From NCBI GenBank assembly GCA_016930365.1, contig JAFGGY010000027.1, positions 1 through 52,627 on the forward strand: a stretch of DNA of 52,627 nucleotides, in the 5' to 3' direction. The notes below the pieces were generated by a model that did no database searches, had not been told where the DNA came from, and was given only the letters and a program-made list of their open reading frames with translations. The translations under genes and the position numbers were made by a program. Below, one piece after another: positions 24,856-32,599 of this stretch. Origin of the DNA: Prolixibacteraceae bacterium. GTDB lineage: Bacteria > Bacteroidota > Bacteroidia > Bacteroidales > Prolixibacteraceae. The stretch's first letter is position 1, and the number at the start of each line of letters is the position of its first letter.

Positions 24856-26362
24856 TGTTGCGATTGTATTTTACATTCAGTTTTTTCATGAAATGCCAAT
24901 TGCTTTTGCCTCCTAAACCTTTATCGCACCGCCACATCCAGTTTCTATCGATTGTTCCCGGGGTATTCATCCGAGCGTGGGTGTCGAGCCGCAAAATATC
25001 CTGCAAGGGCACAATAGCGATGCAGGCCACCGACGACCAGGCATACTCAACCAGTCGTTCGGCCACACTTTTTCGGTTGGTATGCGCACTATAACTTTTC
25101 ACAATTTTCTTTTCCTTCGTCGAAAGGGCACTCCACCACCCCACCAGGGTGTCGTTATCGTGTGTACCGGTATATACCACATTGTTTGCCGTAAAATTGT
25201 GCGGCAAATGCACATTGTCGGCCTCGCCCGAAAAGGCAAACTGCAAGACCTTCATCCCCGGCAATTCAAAATGATCGCGCAAAGCTTCAACTTCGGGTGT
25301 TATCTCACCCAGGTCTTCGGCTACGACAGGCAATTCAGGCATTCGTTTTTTCAAAACCTGCAACATTTCGTAACCATGAGCTTTTTGCCAGCTACCGGTT
25401 TTGGCCGTTTTGGCCAATGCCGGAATGGCCCAAAACGACTCCAAACCTCTAAAATGATCGATTCGCACCATATTGAACAGATGCAAGTTGAAATAAATAC
25501 GCGCAATCCACCAATGATATTCGTCAGCAGCCATTTTCTCCCAATCGTAAACCGGATTGCCCCACAACTGGCCATCCTCGCTAAAATAATCGGGCGGAAC
25601 ACCTCCTACCAGCAGAGGATCGCCGTTTTTGTCGAGTTGAAAAAACGACTGATTGCTCCACACATCGGCGCTATCGTAAGCAACGTACAAGGGTAAATCG
25701 CCAAAAATCTGTACCCCTCTTTTGTTGGCATATTCTTTCAACCTAAACCATTGACGAAAAAATATGAACTGCTTAAACATTTCGGCACGAATAAGTTGCT
25801 CGTGTTCGTGGCGGAACTTATGCAATGAATGTGCGTTTCTCTTTTTAAGTTTTTCGGGCCATTTACTCCATGCTTCACCGTTGAATTGCTGTTTACACAC
25901 GGCATACAAGGCATAATCGTTGAGCCACCATCCGTGTTCACCGATAAAAGCATCAAACTCGGCCCAAAATGCAGAAAATCCATGCTGATTATGCCTAAAA
26001 TTATCCCAACATTTAATCAGCAACTGGTGCTTCCACTGGGTAGCTCTTTCGTAATCGACCCTATGTTTCGAAAATTTTGGTGCCAACAAGATATCGTCCT
26101 TGTTCAGCAATCCCCAGTTTAGCAACTCGTCGGGCGAAACAAAAAGCACATTGCCGGCATAAGCCGAGTACGACTGATAGGGCGAATTGCCTGGACCGTG
26201 AGGCCCCAGGGGCAATATTTGCCATACCCCAAAACCGTTTGCCGCCAGCTTATCAATAAAACTGTAGGCTTCGACACCCAAGTCACCCGTTCCATAGTTC
26301 GATGGCAATGAGCTTACGTGAAGCAACACCCCGCTTTTTCGTTTTTCGTTCAATTTTTTCAT
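24848..26362 (-). CDS. malQ: 4-alpha-glucanotransferase, short type (GH77)
   Basis: A 504-residue amylomaltase without extra binding domains, closer to bacterial MalQ and plant DPE1. RKSGVLLHVSSLPSNYGTGD starts the barrel and LPLGPHGPGNSPYQSYSAYAGN is the hallmark acceptor-site block. The nucleophile is Asp302 in NMVRIDHFRG, the acid/base Glu lies in VVAEDLGEITP, and the third Asp in YTGTHDNDTL. It disproportionates maltodextrins in the cytoplasm. The ATG at 26362 shares one base with the stop of the upstream DUF2027-Smr gene; a GTG one codon earlier is also possible. Confidence 0.95.
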   Translation of the reverse strand: MKKLNEKRKSGVLLHVSSLPSNYGTGDLGVEAYSFIDKLAANGFGVWQILPLGPHGPGNSPYQSYSAYAGNVLFVSPDELLNWGLLNKDDILLAPKFSKHRVDYERATQWKHQLLIKCWDNFRHNQHGFSAFWAEFDAFIGEHGWWLNDYALYAVCKQQFNGEAWSKWPEKLKKRNAHSLHKFRHEHEQLIRAEMFKQFIFFRQWFRLKEYANKRGVQIFGDLPLYVAYDSADVWSNQSFFQLDKNGDPLLVGGVPPDYFSEDGQLWGNPVYDWEKMAADEYHWWIARIYFNLHLFNMVRIDHFRGLESFWAIPALAKTAKTGSWQKAHGYEMLQVLKKRMPELPVVAEDLGEITPEVEALRDHFELPGMKVLQFAFSGEADNVHLPHNFTANNVVYTGTHDNDTLVGWWSALSTKEKKIVKSYSAHTNRKSVAERLVEYAWSSVACIAIVPLQDILRLDTHARMNTPGTIDRNWMWRCDKGLGGKSNWHFMKKLNVKYNRNNE

Positions 26363-27426
26363 CACTTTCGACGTAAAATAACCATAGTCGCACCAAATCC
26401 ATACTCTTTAAACGATGCATCCTGAAAATTGAAACGGGCATATTTCGATTTCAGTTTTTTAGCAATTTCCTGTTTTAAGACGCCGTTTCCAACCCCATGA
26501 ATAAACACGATACGTTTAACATGATTTTTAATGGCATCGTCCATTTCGCTATAAAATTTATCGAGTTGAATATCGAGAATTTCGCGGTTCGACAAACCGG
26601 CGGTGCTGTCAATCAATTCATCGATATGCAAATCGACCTCCACAATGTCGGGCTGCTTAACCGGTTTAGGAGCTTGCTCTTCGGGGCGGTTCTGCTTGTC
26701 TTTTTCGTCAAGCACTTTCTTAAAATCTTTTTCGGTCATTTTATCCAACTCTTCAACTAAAGGATTGGTAACCAAATCGAACACCATGGCTTTCCCGTCA
26801 AAAAAATCGTTCTCGGTAAAGCTTTTCTCTTTGTAAAACTTCACCGCATTTACGGCTACTTCTTTGGAGATGGGAGCAACAAGTTTTTTTGATTCTTTCT
26901 CGAAAGGAATAATTCGGAAAAAGAATTTGGGCAAGTTGCTTATATCGGAAAGCCCAAGGCCGTCGATATAATTTTTGGTATTGGGTTCGAGCGTACCGGC
27001 ATCGATGGTTTGATATTTATCGCCATCGAAATGCACGTAATGGTACAGAACCGAATAATTGCTGTCGTTGATAAAATAAATTTCGATTTCGCCACCAACC
27101 GGATTGTTCTGATCGGTAGGATAAAAAGCCATGTAAAAGCGTGGCTGATCGTTTCCAGGAATAATCACAGGTTCGTAGTCTTCTTCAGGTTCTTCTTCGG
27201 GTTCGGGCTCTCTTTTTTCAGTCTTATTCGTGCCGGCACCCGAATAATCTCCGGCTGAATTACTGTAAGCCACTTCCTCTTCAACCTTAACCAACTCGGT
27301 AATCATTACCGGTATTTCAAAGCCGTCGTCGCCTTCGACCACTGCAATATTTTTACTTTGAAAACTAACAATACGGCCACCGCCAACATCGTTTAAAAAC
27401 TTTACTTTATCGCCTATATTTAACAT
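26362..27426 (-). CDS. DUF2027 and Smr-domain protein
   Basis: A 354-residue protein of a Bacteroidota-specific architecture. The N-terminal MLNIGDKVKFLNDVGGG and VEGDDGFEIPVM form a small barrel typical of DUF2027. A Glu/Pro-rich linker (about 55-85) is followed by a beta-rich middle domain (about 90-230). The C-terminal Smr domain (270-354) has VDLHIDEL, the conserved IHGVGNGVLKQEI loop and YGFGATMVI. Smr domains are found in MutS2 and in ribosome-rescue nucleases, where DxH and HGxG motifs support endonuclease activity; the DLH and HGVGNG here are intact. The ATG at 27426 is preferred to one 4 codons upstream. Its operon with malQ and a sugar kinase may be incidental. Confidence 0.85.
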   Translation of the reverse strand: MLNIGDKVKFLNDVGGGRIVSFQSKNIAVVEGDDGFEIPVMITELVKVEEEVAYSNSAGDYSGAGTNKTEKREPEPEEEPEEDYEPVIIPGNDQPRFYMAFYPTDQNNPVGGEIEIYFINDSNYSVLYHYVHFDGDKYQTIDAGTLEPNTKNYIDGLGLSDISNLPKFFFRIIPFEKESKKLVAPISKEVAVNAVKFYKEKSFTENDFFDGKAMVFDLVTNPLVEELDKMTEKDFKKVLDEKDKQNRPEEQAPKPVKQPDIVEVDLHIDELIDSTAGLSNREILDIQLDKFYSEMDDAIKNHVKRIVFIHGVGNGVLKQEIAKKLKSKYARFNFQDASFKEYGFGATMVILRRK

Positions 27427-27454
27427 GATAAAACACATTTTACATTGAAAAGTG

Positions 27455-27462
27455 CAAAGTTA
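27455..27462 (-). promoter_or_regulatory. -7 element for the Smr-malQ-pfkB operon
   Basis: TAACTTTG on the minus strand fits TAnnTTTG and lies 28 bases before the ATG at 27426. Confidence 0.45.
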
Positions 27463-27670
27463 ACGCAATTTTAGACCTGAAAGAGTGGGAAGGGGGATTT
27501 ATTCAAGGTTACGGGTTTTAGGTTTAACTACGCTGCCCTACGTTGATTTACGCTTCGCTCCAATTCAGGTTACAATTTGGTTTGACTTCCATTGCTTCGA
27601 ATCGCTTTCTTATTGTATTCTATTGCTACGGGCATGATATATGTGTTAAATCGCGACCCGCATTTTTTGT

Positions 27671-27678
27671 TATTTTTG
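27671..27678 (+). promoter_or_regulatory. -7 element for queA
   Basis: TATTTTTG matches TAnnTTTG, 50 bases before the queA ATG at 27729. No TTTG at the standard -33 spacing was found. Confidence 0.4.
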
Positions 27679-27728
27679 CAGCCTGTTATTCACGTTAAAT
27701 ACATAAAATAATAAAACGTTTGTTGCCC

Positions 27729-28955
27729 ATGGCCGATTTCAACAACATAAAAAACATCCGGATGGATGAATACGATTACACACTACCCGAAAACCGTATT
27801 GCCAAATACCCACTTACAAAAAGAGATCAGTCTAAACTACTGCTATGGAAAAACGGAACAATAAGCGACCACACATTTGCAACTTTGCCTGAATTACTCC
27901 CACCACACTCAAAACTTATATTCAACAACACCAAAGTAATACGTGCACGACTTTTTTTCAGAAAAGAGACAGGTGCAAAAATTGAAATATTTTTACTCGA
28001 CCCGGCAGAACCAACCGACTATTCGCTCAACTTTCAACAAACTCACGAATGCAGCTGGAAATGCATCGTCGGAAATCTGAAAAAATGGAAAAATGGGGTA
28101 TTAAAACTTCCGCTGTCAATCAATAACGAGGCAACAAACCTTTATGCTGTAAACACCGGCAAATCAGGCAACAGTCAAATAATACAATTCAGTTGGGATA
28201 GGCCACAATTCAGCTTTTCGGATATCCTGGAAGCAGCCGGCAATATTCCCATTCCCCCTTACCTGCAACGCGACACCGAAGAAATTGACCTTACCCGTTA
28301 TCAAACGATATTTTCGAAAATAAAAGGTTCGGTTGCAGCCCCCACTGCCGGCCTCCATTTTACCGACGAAGTACTTCAAAACCTTCATCTTAAAGGAATA
28401 AACACCCACGAACTCACCCTGCATGTAGGAGCAGGCACTTTTCAACCGGTAAAGAGCAACACCATAGACGAACACGAGATGCACACCGAGCACATTCTGG
28501 TGAAAAAAACATTTGTAAAAGAACTGATGGAAAGCCATTCGTCGATAATTGCCGTAGGAACCACCTCGATACGCAGCCTCGAAAGCCTATATCAGGCAGG
28601 GCTCAAAATCATTCAGAATCCCAGCATTCAACCCAACAAACTCGATGTAAAACAATGGGAGCCTTACCAAAACAAGCTTAATTTTTCGCGATACGAAGTT
28701 TTAAAAGTGCTGCATAGTTACATGGAAACACACCAACTCGACTTTATAAGCACAAGCACTCAAATAATCATTGTGCCGGGTTACGAATTTAAGCTCGTTG
28801 ACGGGATGATAACCAATTTTCATCAGCCAAAAAGCACCCTATTGCTGCTTATTTCGGCATTTTTAGGCAACAACTGGAAAAAGGTTTACGCCCACGCTCT
28901 CGACAACGACTACCGGTTTTTAAGCTATGGCGACAGCAACCTGTACCTAAAATAA
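27729..28955 (+). CDS. queA: S-adenosylmethionine:tRNA ribosyltransferase-isomerase
   Basis: A 408-residue enzyme that transfers the ribosyl part of SAM to preQ1 at the wobble base of GUN-anticodon tRNAs, giving epoxyqueuosine. Family blocks are YTLPENRIAKYPLTKRDQSK, the LIFNNTKVIRARL motif, IPPYLQRDTEEIDLTRYQTI, GSVAAPTAGLHFTDEVL, HVGAGTFQPVKS, and VDGMITNFHQPKSTLLLL. The length of about 408 exceeds the 350 residues of E. coli QueA, as is usual for the Bacteroidetes type. The ATG at 27729 is preferred over an upstream TTG; a second candidate is Met12 (27762), where the core homology begins. No tgt or queC-F genes are nearby. Confidence 0.94.
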   Translation: MADFNNIKNIRMDEYDYTLPENRIAKYPLTKRDQSKLLLWKNGTISDHTFATLPELLPPHSKLIFNNTKVIRARLFFRKETGAKIEIFLLDPAEPTDYSLNFQQTHECSWKCIVGNLKKWKNGVLKLPLSINNEATNLYAVNTGKSGNSQIIQFSWDRPQFSFSDILEAAGNIPIPPYLQRDTEEIDLTRYQTIFSKIKGSVAAPTAGLHFTDEVLQNLHLKGINTHELTLHVGAGTFQPVKSNTIDEHEMHTEHILVKKTFVKELMESHSSIIAVGTTSIRSLESLYQAGLKIIQNPSIQPNKLDVKQWEPYQNKLNFSRYEVLKVLHSYMETHQLDFISTSTQIIIVPGYEFKLVDGMITNFHQPKSTLLLLISAFLGNNWKKVYAHALDNDYRFLSYGDSNLYLK

Positions 28956-28956
28956 T

Positions 28957-28974
28957 ACTGAATGTCCGTTCAGT
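28957..28974. promoter_or_regulatory. 18-base dyad, possible TetR-type operator upstream of udk
   Basis: ACTGAATG and CGTTCAGT are inverted half-sites (7 of 8 matching) separated by two bases. Form and spacing resemble operators of TetR/AcrR-family repressors. The site starts just after the queA stop and reaches the -33 region of the udk promoter. It lacks a T run, so it is a poor terminator. Confidence 0.45.
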
Positions 28975-28989
28975 TTAAACATTATTCTC

Positions 28990-28997
28990 TATTTTTG
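28990..28997 (+). promoter_or_regulatory. -7 element for udk
   Basis: TATTTTTG matches TAnnTTTG and lies 30 bases before the udk ATG. The -33 region falls in the ACTGAA dyad. Confidence 0.45.
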
Positions 28998-29027
28998 ATA
29001 TTGATAATCTGATAAACCATTATACAA

Positions 29028-29642
29028 ATGATAATAATTGGAATAGCGGGCGGAACGGGCTCGGGAAAAACGACGGTGGTAAAAGAAATTACCAAACAGC
29101 TCAACAACGAAGCTATTGCTATTATACCACAAGATGCTTACTACAAAGACAGCCGGCATCTCCCCATGGAAGAACGGCAAAAAATAAATTTCGACCACCC
29201 CGATTCGGTTGAATTTGAATTGTTGATAAAGCACTTAAAAAAACTAAAAGAGGGCAAAAATATTGAACAACCCATATACTCGTACCTTACCTGCACCCGA
29301 GCCAAAGAAACCATTACCGTTACACCCAAACATATTATTATTGTTGAAGGAATACTGTGCCTGACCAACGCTACACTGCGTAAACTTATGGATATCAAGG
29401 TTTTTGTAGATTGCGAAGCCGACCTTCGCTTATCAAGAGTTATTCAGCGCGATATTATTGAACGCGGGCGCGGAGTTGACCAAACCCTCGATCGCTATGA
29501 AAAAACCGTTCGCCCCATGCATCTGCAATTTATTGAGCCCAGTAAGCGTTATGCCGACATTATCATACCACAAGGCGGGCAAAACAAAGTAGCCATCAAT
29601 ATTTTAACCCAGTTTATCGAAAAACAACTAACCATAAAATAA
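29028..29642 (+). CDS. udk: Uridine kinase
   Basis: A 204-residue P-loop kinase that phosphorylates uridine and cytidine in pyrimidine salvage. The Walker A loop GGTGSGKT lies at 8-15. IIPQDAYYKDSRHLPMEER is the diagnostic nucleoside-binding block, followed by NFDHPDSVEFELLIKHLK, PIYSYLTCTRAKET and IIIVEGILCL (Walker B region). The Arg-rich LSRVIQRDIIERGR lid and EPSKRYADIIIPQGG complete the family pattern. The gene is followed after 6 bases by the exonuclease gene, so the two are probably co-transcribed. Confidence 0.95.
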   Translation: MIIIGIAGGTGSGKTTVVKEITKQLNNEAIAIIPQDAYYKDSRHLPMEERQKINFDHPDSVEFELLIKHLKKLKEGKNIEQPIYSYLTCTRAKETITVTPKHIIIVEGILCLTNATLRKLMDIKVFVDCEADLRLSRVIQRDIIERGRGVDQTLDRYEKTVRPMHLQFIEPSKRYADIIIPQGGQNKVAINILTQFIEKQLTIK

Positions 29643-29648
29643 ACCGCG

Positions 29649-30371
29649 ATGCTTGACAATATTAACATCGAAAATGTGCTATTTCTCGATATCGAAACCG
29701 TACCGGCCTGTTCCTCTTTCGATAAGCTTAGCGAGAAAATGCAAAAGCTTTGGACAAAAAAAGCTAGTCATTTTATGAGCAACGAACAAACTCCGTCCGA
29801 AGTGTATGAACGAGCCGGCATTTATTCGGAATTCGGAAAAATTATTTGCATATCGGCAGGCACACTGTACCAAAAAAAAGGCGAATGGAAATGCCGCGTA
29901 AAATCGTATGCCAACCACGATGAGAAAATTCTTTTAGTAGAATTTATCAATATGCTCGAAAACTTCTGTAAGCGGGGAGCCGTTAAACTATGCGCCCACA
30001 ACGGACAAGAGTTCGATTTTCCATACATTGCCCGCCGATGCCTCATAAACGGGATACAAATTCCCAAAATACTCGACATTGCCGGCGCTAAACCCTGGGA
30101 AGTAAAAGACTTACTGCTTGACACACTTCAACTATGGAAATTTGGCGACTACAAACATTTTACATCGCTCGATTTGCTGTGTGCCATATTCGATATACCA
30201 ACCCCAAAAGACGATATCGACGGTAGCCAAGTAGCTGGTGTATATTACATCGAAAACAACCTCGACCGCATTATAACTTACTGTGAGAAAGACGTTTTTG
30301 CCTTAACACAACTTTTTCTGCGCTACCAGGGTAAAACCATTTTACCCCCCGAAGCATTAGAAATCGCTTAA
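29649..30371 (+). CDS. PolB-like 3'-5' exonuclease
   Basis: A 240-residue DnaQ-fold (DEDD) nuclease resembling the proofreading domain of family B DNA polymerases without the polymerase. Exo I is VLFLDIETVP with Asp14 and Glu16, Exo II is LCAHNGQEFDFPYIARR, and Exo III is ITYCEKDVFALTQLFLRY, placing it in the DEDDy class. KDLLLDTLQLWKFGD resembles the middle of the PF10108-type predicted exonucleases. It may trim DNA or RNA ends in repair; the role is not known. It follows udk by 6 bases. Confidence 0.87.
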   Translation: MLDNINIENVLFLDIETVPACSSFDKLSEKMQKLWTKKASHFMSNEQTPSEVYERAGIYSEFGKIICISAGTLYQKKGEWKCRVKSYANHDEKILLVEFINMLENFCKRGAVKLCAHNGQEFDFPYIARRCLINGIQIPKILDIAGAKPWEVKDLLLDTLQLWKFGDYKHFTSLDLLCAIFDIPTPKDDIDGSQVAGVYYIENNLDRIITYCEKDVFALTQLFLRYQGKTILPPEALEIA

Positions 30372-30453
30372 AATCGGACGACATCCTGTTTTTATTCAAA
30401 AAATATAGTTTATTTGCAAAATTATTTATCACTAAAATTTATGTGCTGCTATA

Positions 30454-31863
30454 ATGAAGAACACCTATTTCGATTTGATTGAACAAAGTTACTATTTCCC
30501 CCAGGAAGGCTTTGACCTACGCGACGGATACCTTACATTTCAAGGTATATCAATGAAGTATCTAATCGATAAATACGGTACCCCGTTTCGGTTTATTTAC
30601 CTGCCCAAAATTGGCGACCAGATAAAGAAAGCCCGCAACTTGTTTAAGCGTACCATGAAAAAATACAATTACCGGGGTCGCTATCATTATTGCTACTGCA
30701 CCAAATGCAACCACTTTTACCACGTAATTGGCGAAGCATTAAAAAACAATGTGAACCTCGAAACTTCATCGTCGTTCGATATTGACCTTATACGAAACCT
30801 GTATGCCGAGAAAAAAATCGATAAAAACCGCATACTTGTTCACAATGGCTACAAAACCGACGAATACCTCAAAAAAATAATTGATTTACAGGAAATTGGA
30901 TTCAAAAACTCCATTATAATACTCGATAGCACCAACGAGCTACACCGTATCGAAAAGCTGGCCAACGGGCGCAAGGTGCGCATTGGCCTGCGCATGGCCA
31001 TTAACGAAGAGCCACAATCGGCTTATTATACCTCGCGACTGGGAATAAGGCATGCCGAAATGATGAACTTTTTTGAGAAAAACATTAAAGACAACCCCAA
31101 TGTGGAAATGCGAATGCTGCACTTCTTTGTCGATTCGGGCATAAAAGACAGCTTATACTATTGGGGCGAATTTCAGAAAGCACTTACTCTGTATGTCGAA
31201 TTAAAAAAACAGTGCGAAACGCTGGTCGATTTCAACCTGGGCGGAGGCTTTCCTATTCGCAACCACATGGGCTTCGAATACAGCTACGAATACATGATCG
31301 ACGAGATTGTAAAAAACATAAAAGAGGTATGCGATAAAGAGGGTGTACACGAGCCCGATATTTACACCGAATTTGGGAAATACACGGTAGGCGAAAGTGG
31401 CGCAATTATTTTCAAAGTACTGGAACACAAACAGCAAAACGACACCGAAAGCTGGTACATCATCGACAACAGCCTGATGAATACCATTCCGGATGCATGG
31501 TCTATACACGAAAAATTTATCTTACTACCCGTAAATAAATGGGACAACGAATACAAACGGGTAAACATTGGGGGCATAAGCTGCGACCATTCCGATTATT
31601 ACAACTCGGAAGACTTTAACCAAGAGGTTCTTTTGCCATCGTTCGACGACAATGAGAAAGAGCCCCTTTACCTGGGCTTCTTTCACACCGGGGCATACCA
31701 AGATGCTATAAGCGGCTATGGTGGCATAAAGCACTGCCTTATCCCCTCGCCCAAGCACGTAATTATCGATCGCGACGAAAAAGGCAACTTTTTCGATTAT
31801 GTATATCGCAACGAGCAGTCGTCGGAAGAAATGTTTAAGATACTGGGATACAAGAAGAAATAA
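30454..31863 (+). CDS. Arginine-decarboxylase-like PLP enzyme (alanine-racemase fold type III)
   Basis: A 469-residue decarboxylase related to biosynthetic arginine and diaminopimelate decarboxylases. The PLP lysine is probably Lys84 in YCYCTKCNHFY, in the place of the usual YAVKAN. HNGYKTDEYL, LRMAINEE, the HFFVDSGI strand and NLGGGFPIRN form the phosphate-binding barrel, and GISCDHSDYYN matches the CDS/CDG active-site Cys motif at the dimer interface. The C-terminal FHTGAYQDAISGYGG is the conserved closing block. Arginine decarboxylase would give agmatine for polyamine synthesis; no agmatinase or other polyamine gene is adjacent, so the substrate remains inferred. A strong terminator follows. 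Confidence 0.83.
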   Translation: MKNTYFDLIEQSYYFPQEGFDLRDGYLTFQGISMKYLIDKYGTPFRFIYLPKIGDQIKKARNLFKRTMKKYNYRGRYHYCYCTKCNHFYHVIGEALKNNVNLETSSSFDIDLIRNLYAEKKIDKNRILVHNGYKTDEYLKKIIDLQEIGFKNSIIILDSTNELHRIEKLANGRKVRIGLRMAINEEPQSAYYTSRLGIRHAEMMNFFEKNIKDNPNVEMRMLHFFVDSGIKDSLYYWGEFQKALTLYVELKKQCETLVDFNLGGGFPIRNHMGFEYSYEYMIDEIVKNIKEVCDKEGVHEPDIYTEFGKYTVGESGAIIFKVLEHKQQNDTESWYIIDNSLMNTIPDAWSIHEKFILLPVNKWDNEYKRVNIGGISCDHSDYYNSEDFNQEVLLPSFDDNEKEPLYLGFFHTGAYQDAISGYGGIKHCLIPSPKHVIIDRDEKGNFFDYVYRNEQSSEEMFKILGYKKK

Positions 31864-31886
31864 AAATTGATAAAAACTTAAAACTC

Positions 31887-31933
31887 AAAACGGTTGTAAA
31901 TGTTTTTTTTCAAAACATTACAACCGTTTTTTT
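31887..31933 (+). terminator. Rho-independent terminator of the decarboxylase gene
   Basis: CGGTTGTAA (31891-31899) pairs with TTACAACCG, and TGTTTT with AAAACA, with a single bulged A, giving a 15-pair stem followed by seven T residues (31927-31933). It ends 13 bases before the HAD gene. Confidence 0.88.
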
Positions 31934-31946
31934 AACTCTGCAACGT

Positions 31947-32537
31947 ATGGCAACCAAAATACCCGTTCATCCCGAAACCAAGGCACTAATTTTTGATATC
32001 GATGGCACGCTGGCCGATACCATGCCAGCACATCTTAAAGCATTTCGGAAAGTACTTTCGAAATACGGTATCGACTTCGACAAAGAATTATTTGACTCGC
32101 TGGCGGGAGTGCCCGTAGAGCCACAAATGATAATGCTAAAAGAGAAATTTAAACCCGACAATTTTGATCCGGCCCGGGTTGCGCGCGAAAAAGAAGACGA
32201 ATACTTTAAAAGCATAGAACAAACCCGCCCCATTGAGGCTGTTTACGAAGTACTGATGGCAAACCACGGCCGGCTGCCTATAGCCTGTGGCACCGGCGGC
32301 GACAAGCGGATAGCTACCCGCACCCTCGAAGTAATTCGGGTAAGCGACAAAATTGATGTACTGGTTACAGCCGACGATGTAAAAAACGGCAAACCAGCAC
32401 CCGACACCTTTTTGAAATGCGCCGAACAACTGGGCGTTGAACCCCGTTACTGCTAGGTATTCGAGGACGGAGAACCCGGCATACGAGCCGCAATTGCAGC
32501 CGGCATGAAAGTTACCGACGTTAGAAAATACGTTTAA
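31947..32537 (+). pseudogene. HAD-family phosphatase (YqaB/beta-PGM-like) interrupted by an amber codon
   Basis: The frame encodes a 196-codon HAD subfamily IA phosphatase, but codon 170 (32454-32456) is TAG. Before it lie motif I, LIFDIDGTLADT (Asp17, Asp19), a helical cap domain, motif II in ACGTGG, and motif III Lys in KNGKPAPDTF. After it the same frame continues with VFEDGEPGIRAAIAAGMKV, the Mg-binding motif IV and the closing helix seen in YqaB-type enzymes, then TAA. A single base change from TTG (Leu, which fits this strand) would explain it. The truncated 169-residue product lacks the motif IV acids and should be inactive. Neighbouring genes use TAG as a normal stop, so recoding is unlikely; a fresh mutation or a sequencing error is more probable. 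Confidence 0.85.
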
Positions 32538-32543
32538 GCATTT

Positions 32544-32557
32544 AGGTTTTAAAACCT
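32544..32557. other. 14-base perfect palindrome between convergent genes
   Basis: AGGTTTTAAAACCT is its own reverse complement. It lies 6 bases past the TAA of the HAD frame and ahead of the iron-sulfur fusion gene's stop. There is no loop and no T run, so it is not a standard terminator; function unknown. Confidence 0.3.
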
Positions 32558-32599
32558 TGAATAATCAAAAACTTTTTCCGAAAGAAATCTTGATTTCGA

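Larger units (their letters stand above)
27427..27728. other. Divergent intergenic region between DUF2027-Smr gene and queA
   Basis: This 300-base gap holds a -7 element for each flanking gene. Its middle (about 27500-27610) is more GC-rich than other gaps here and contains ACG-rich, codon-like sequence with near-repeats TTCAAGGTTAC (27509 region) and TTCAGGTTAC (27570 region). I see no open frame, RNA fold or mobile-element end in it; it may be a decayed repeat or gene remnant. Confidence 0.4.

Noticed and set aside
32454-32456. TAG in the HAD gene as a recoded (pyrrolysine-type) codon
   Set aside because: The LuxR gene at 4210-4800 ends in TAG, and no pyrrolysine genes are seen here. HAD enzymes of this type have a plain hydrophobic residue at this position, so mutation or sequencing error is simpler.
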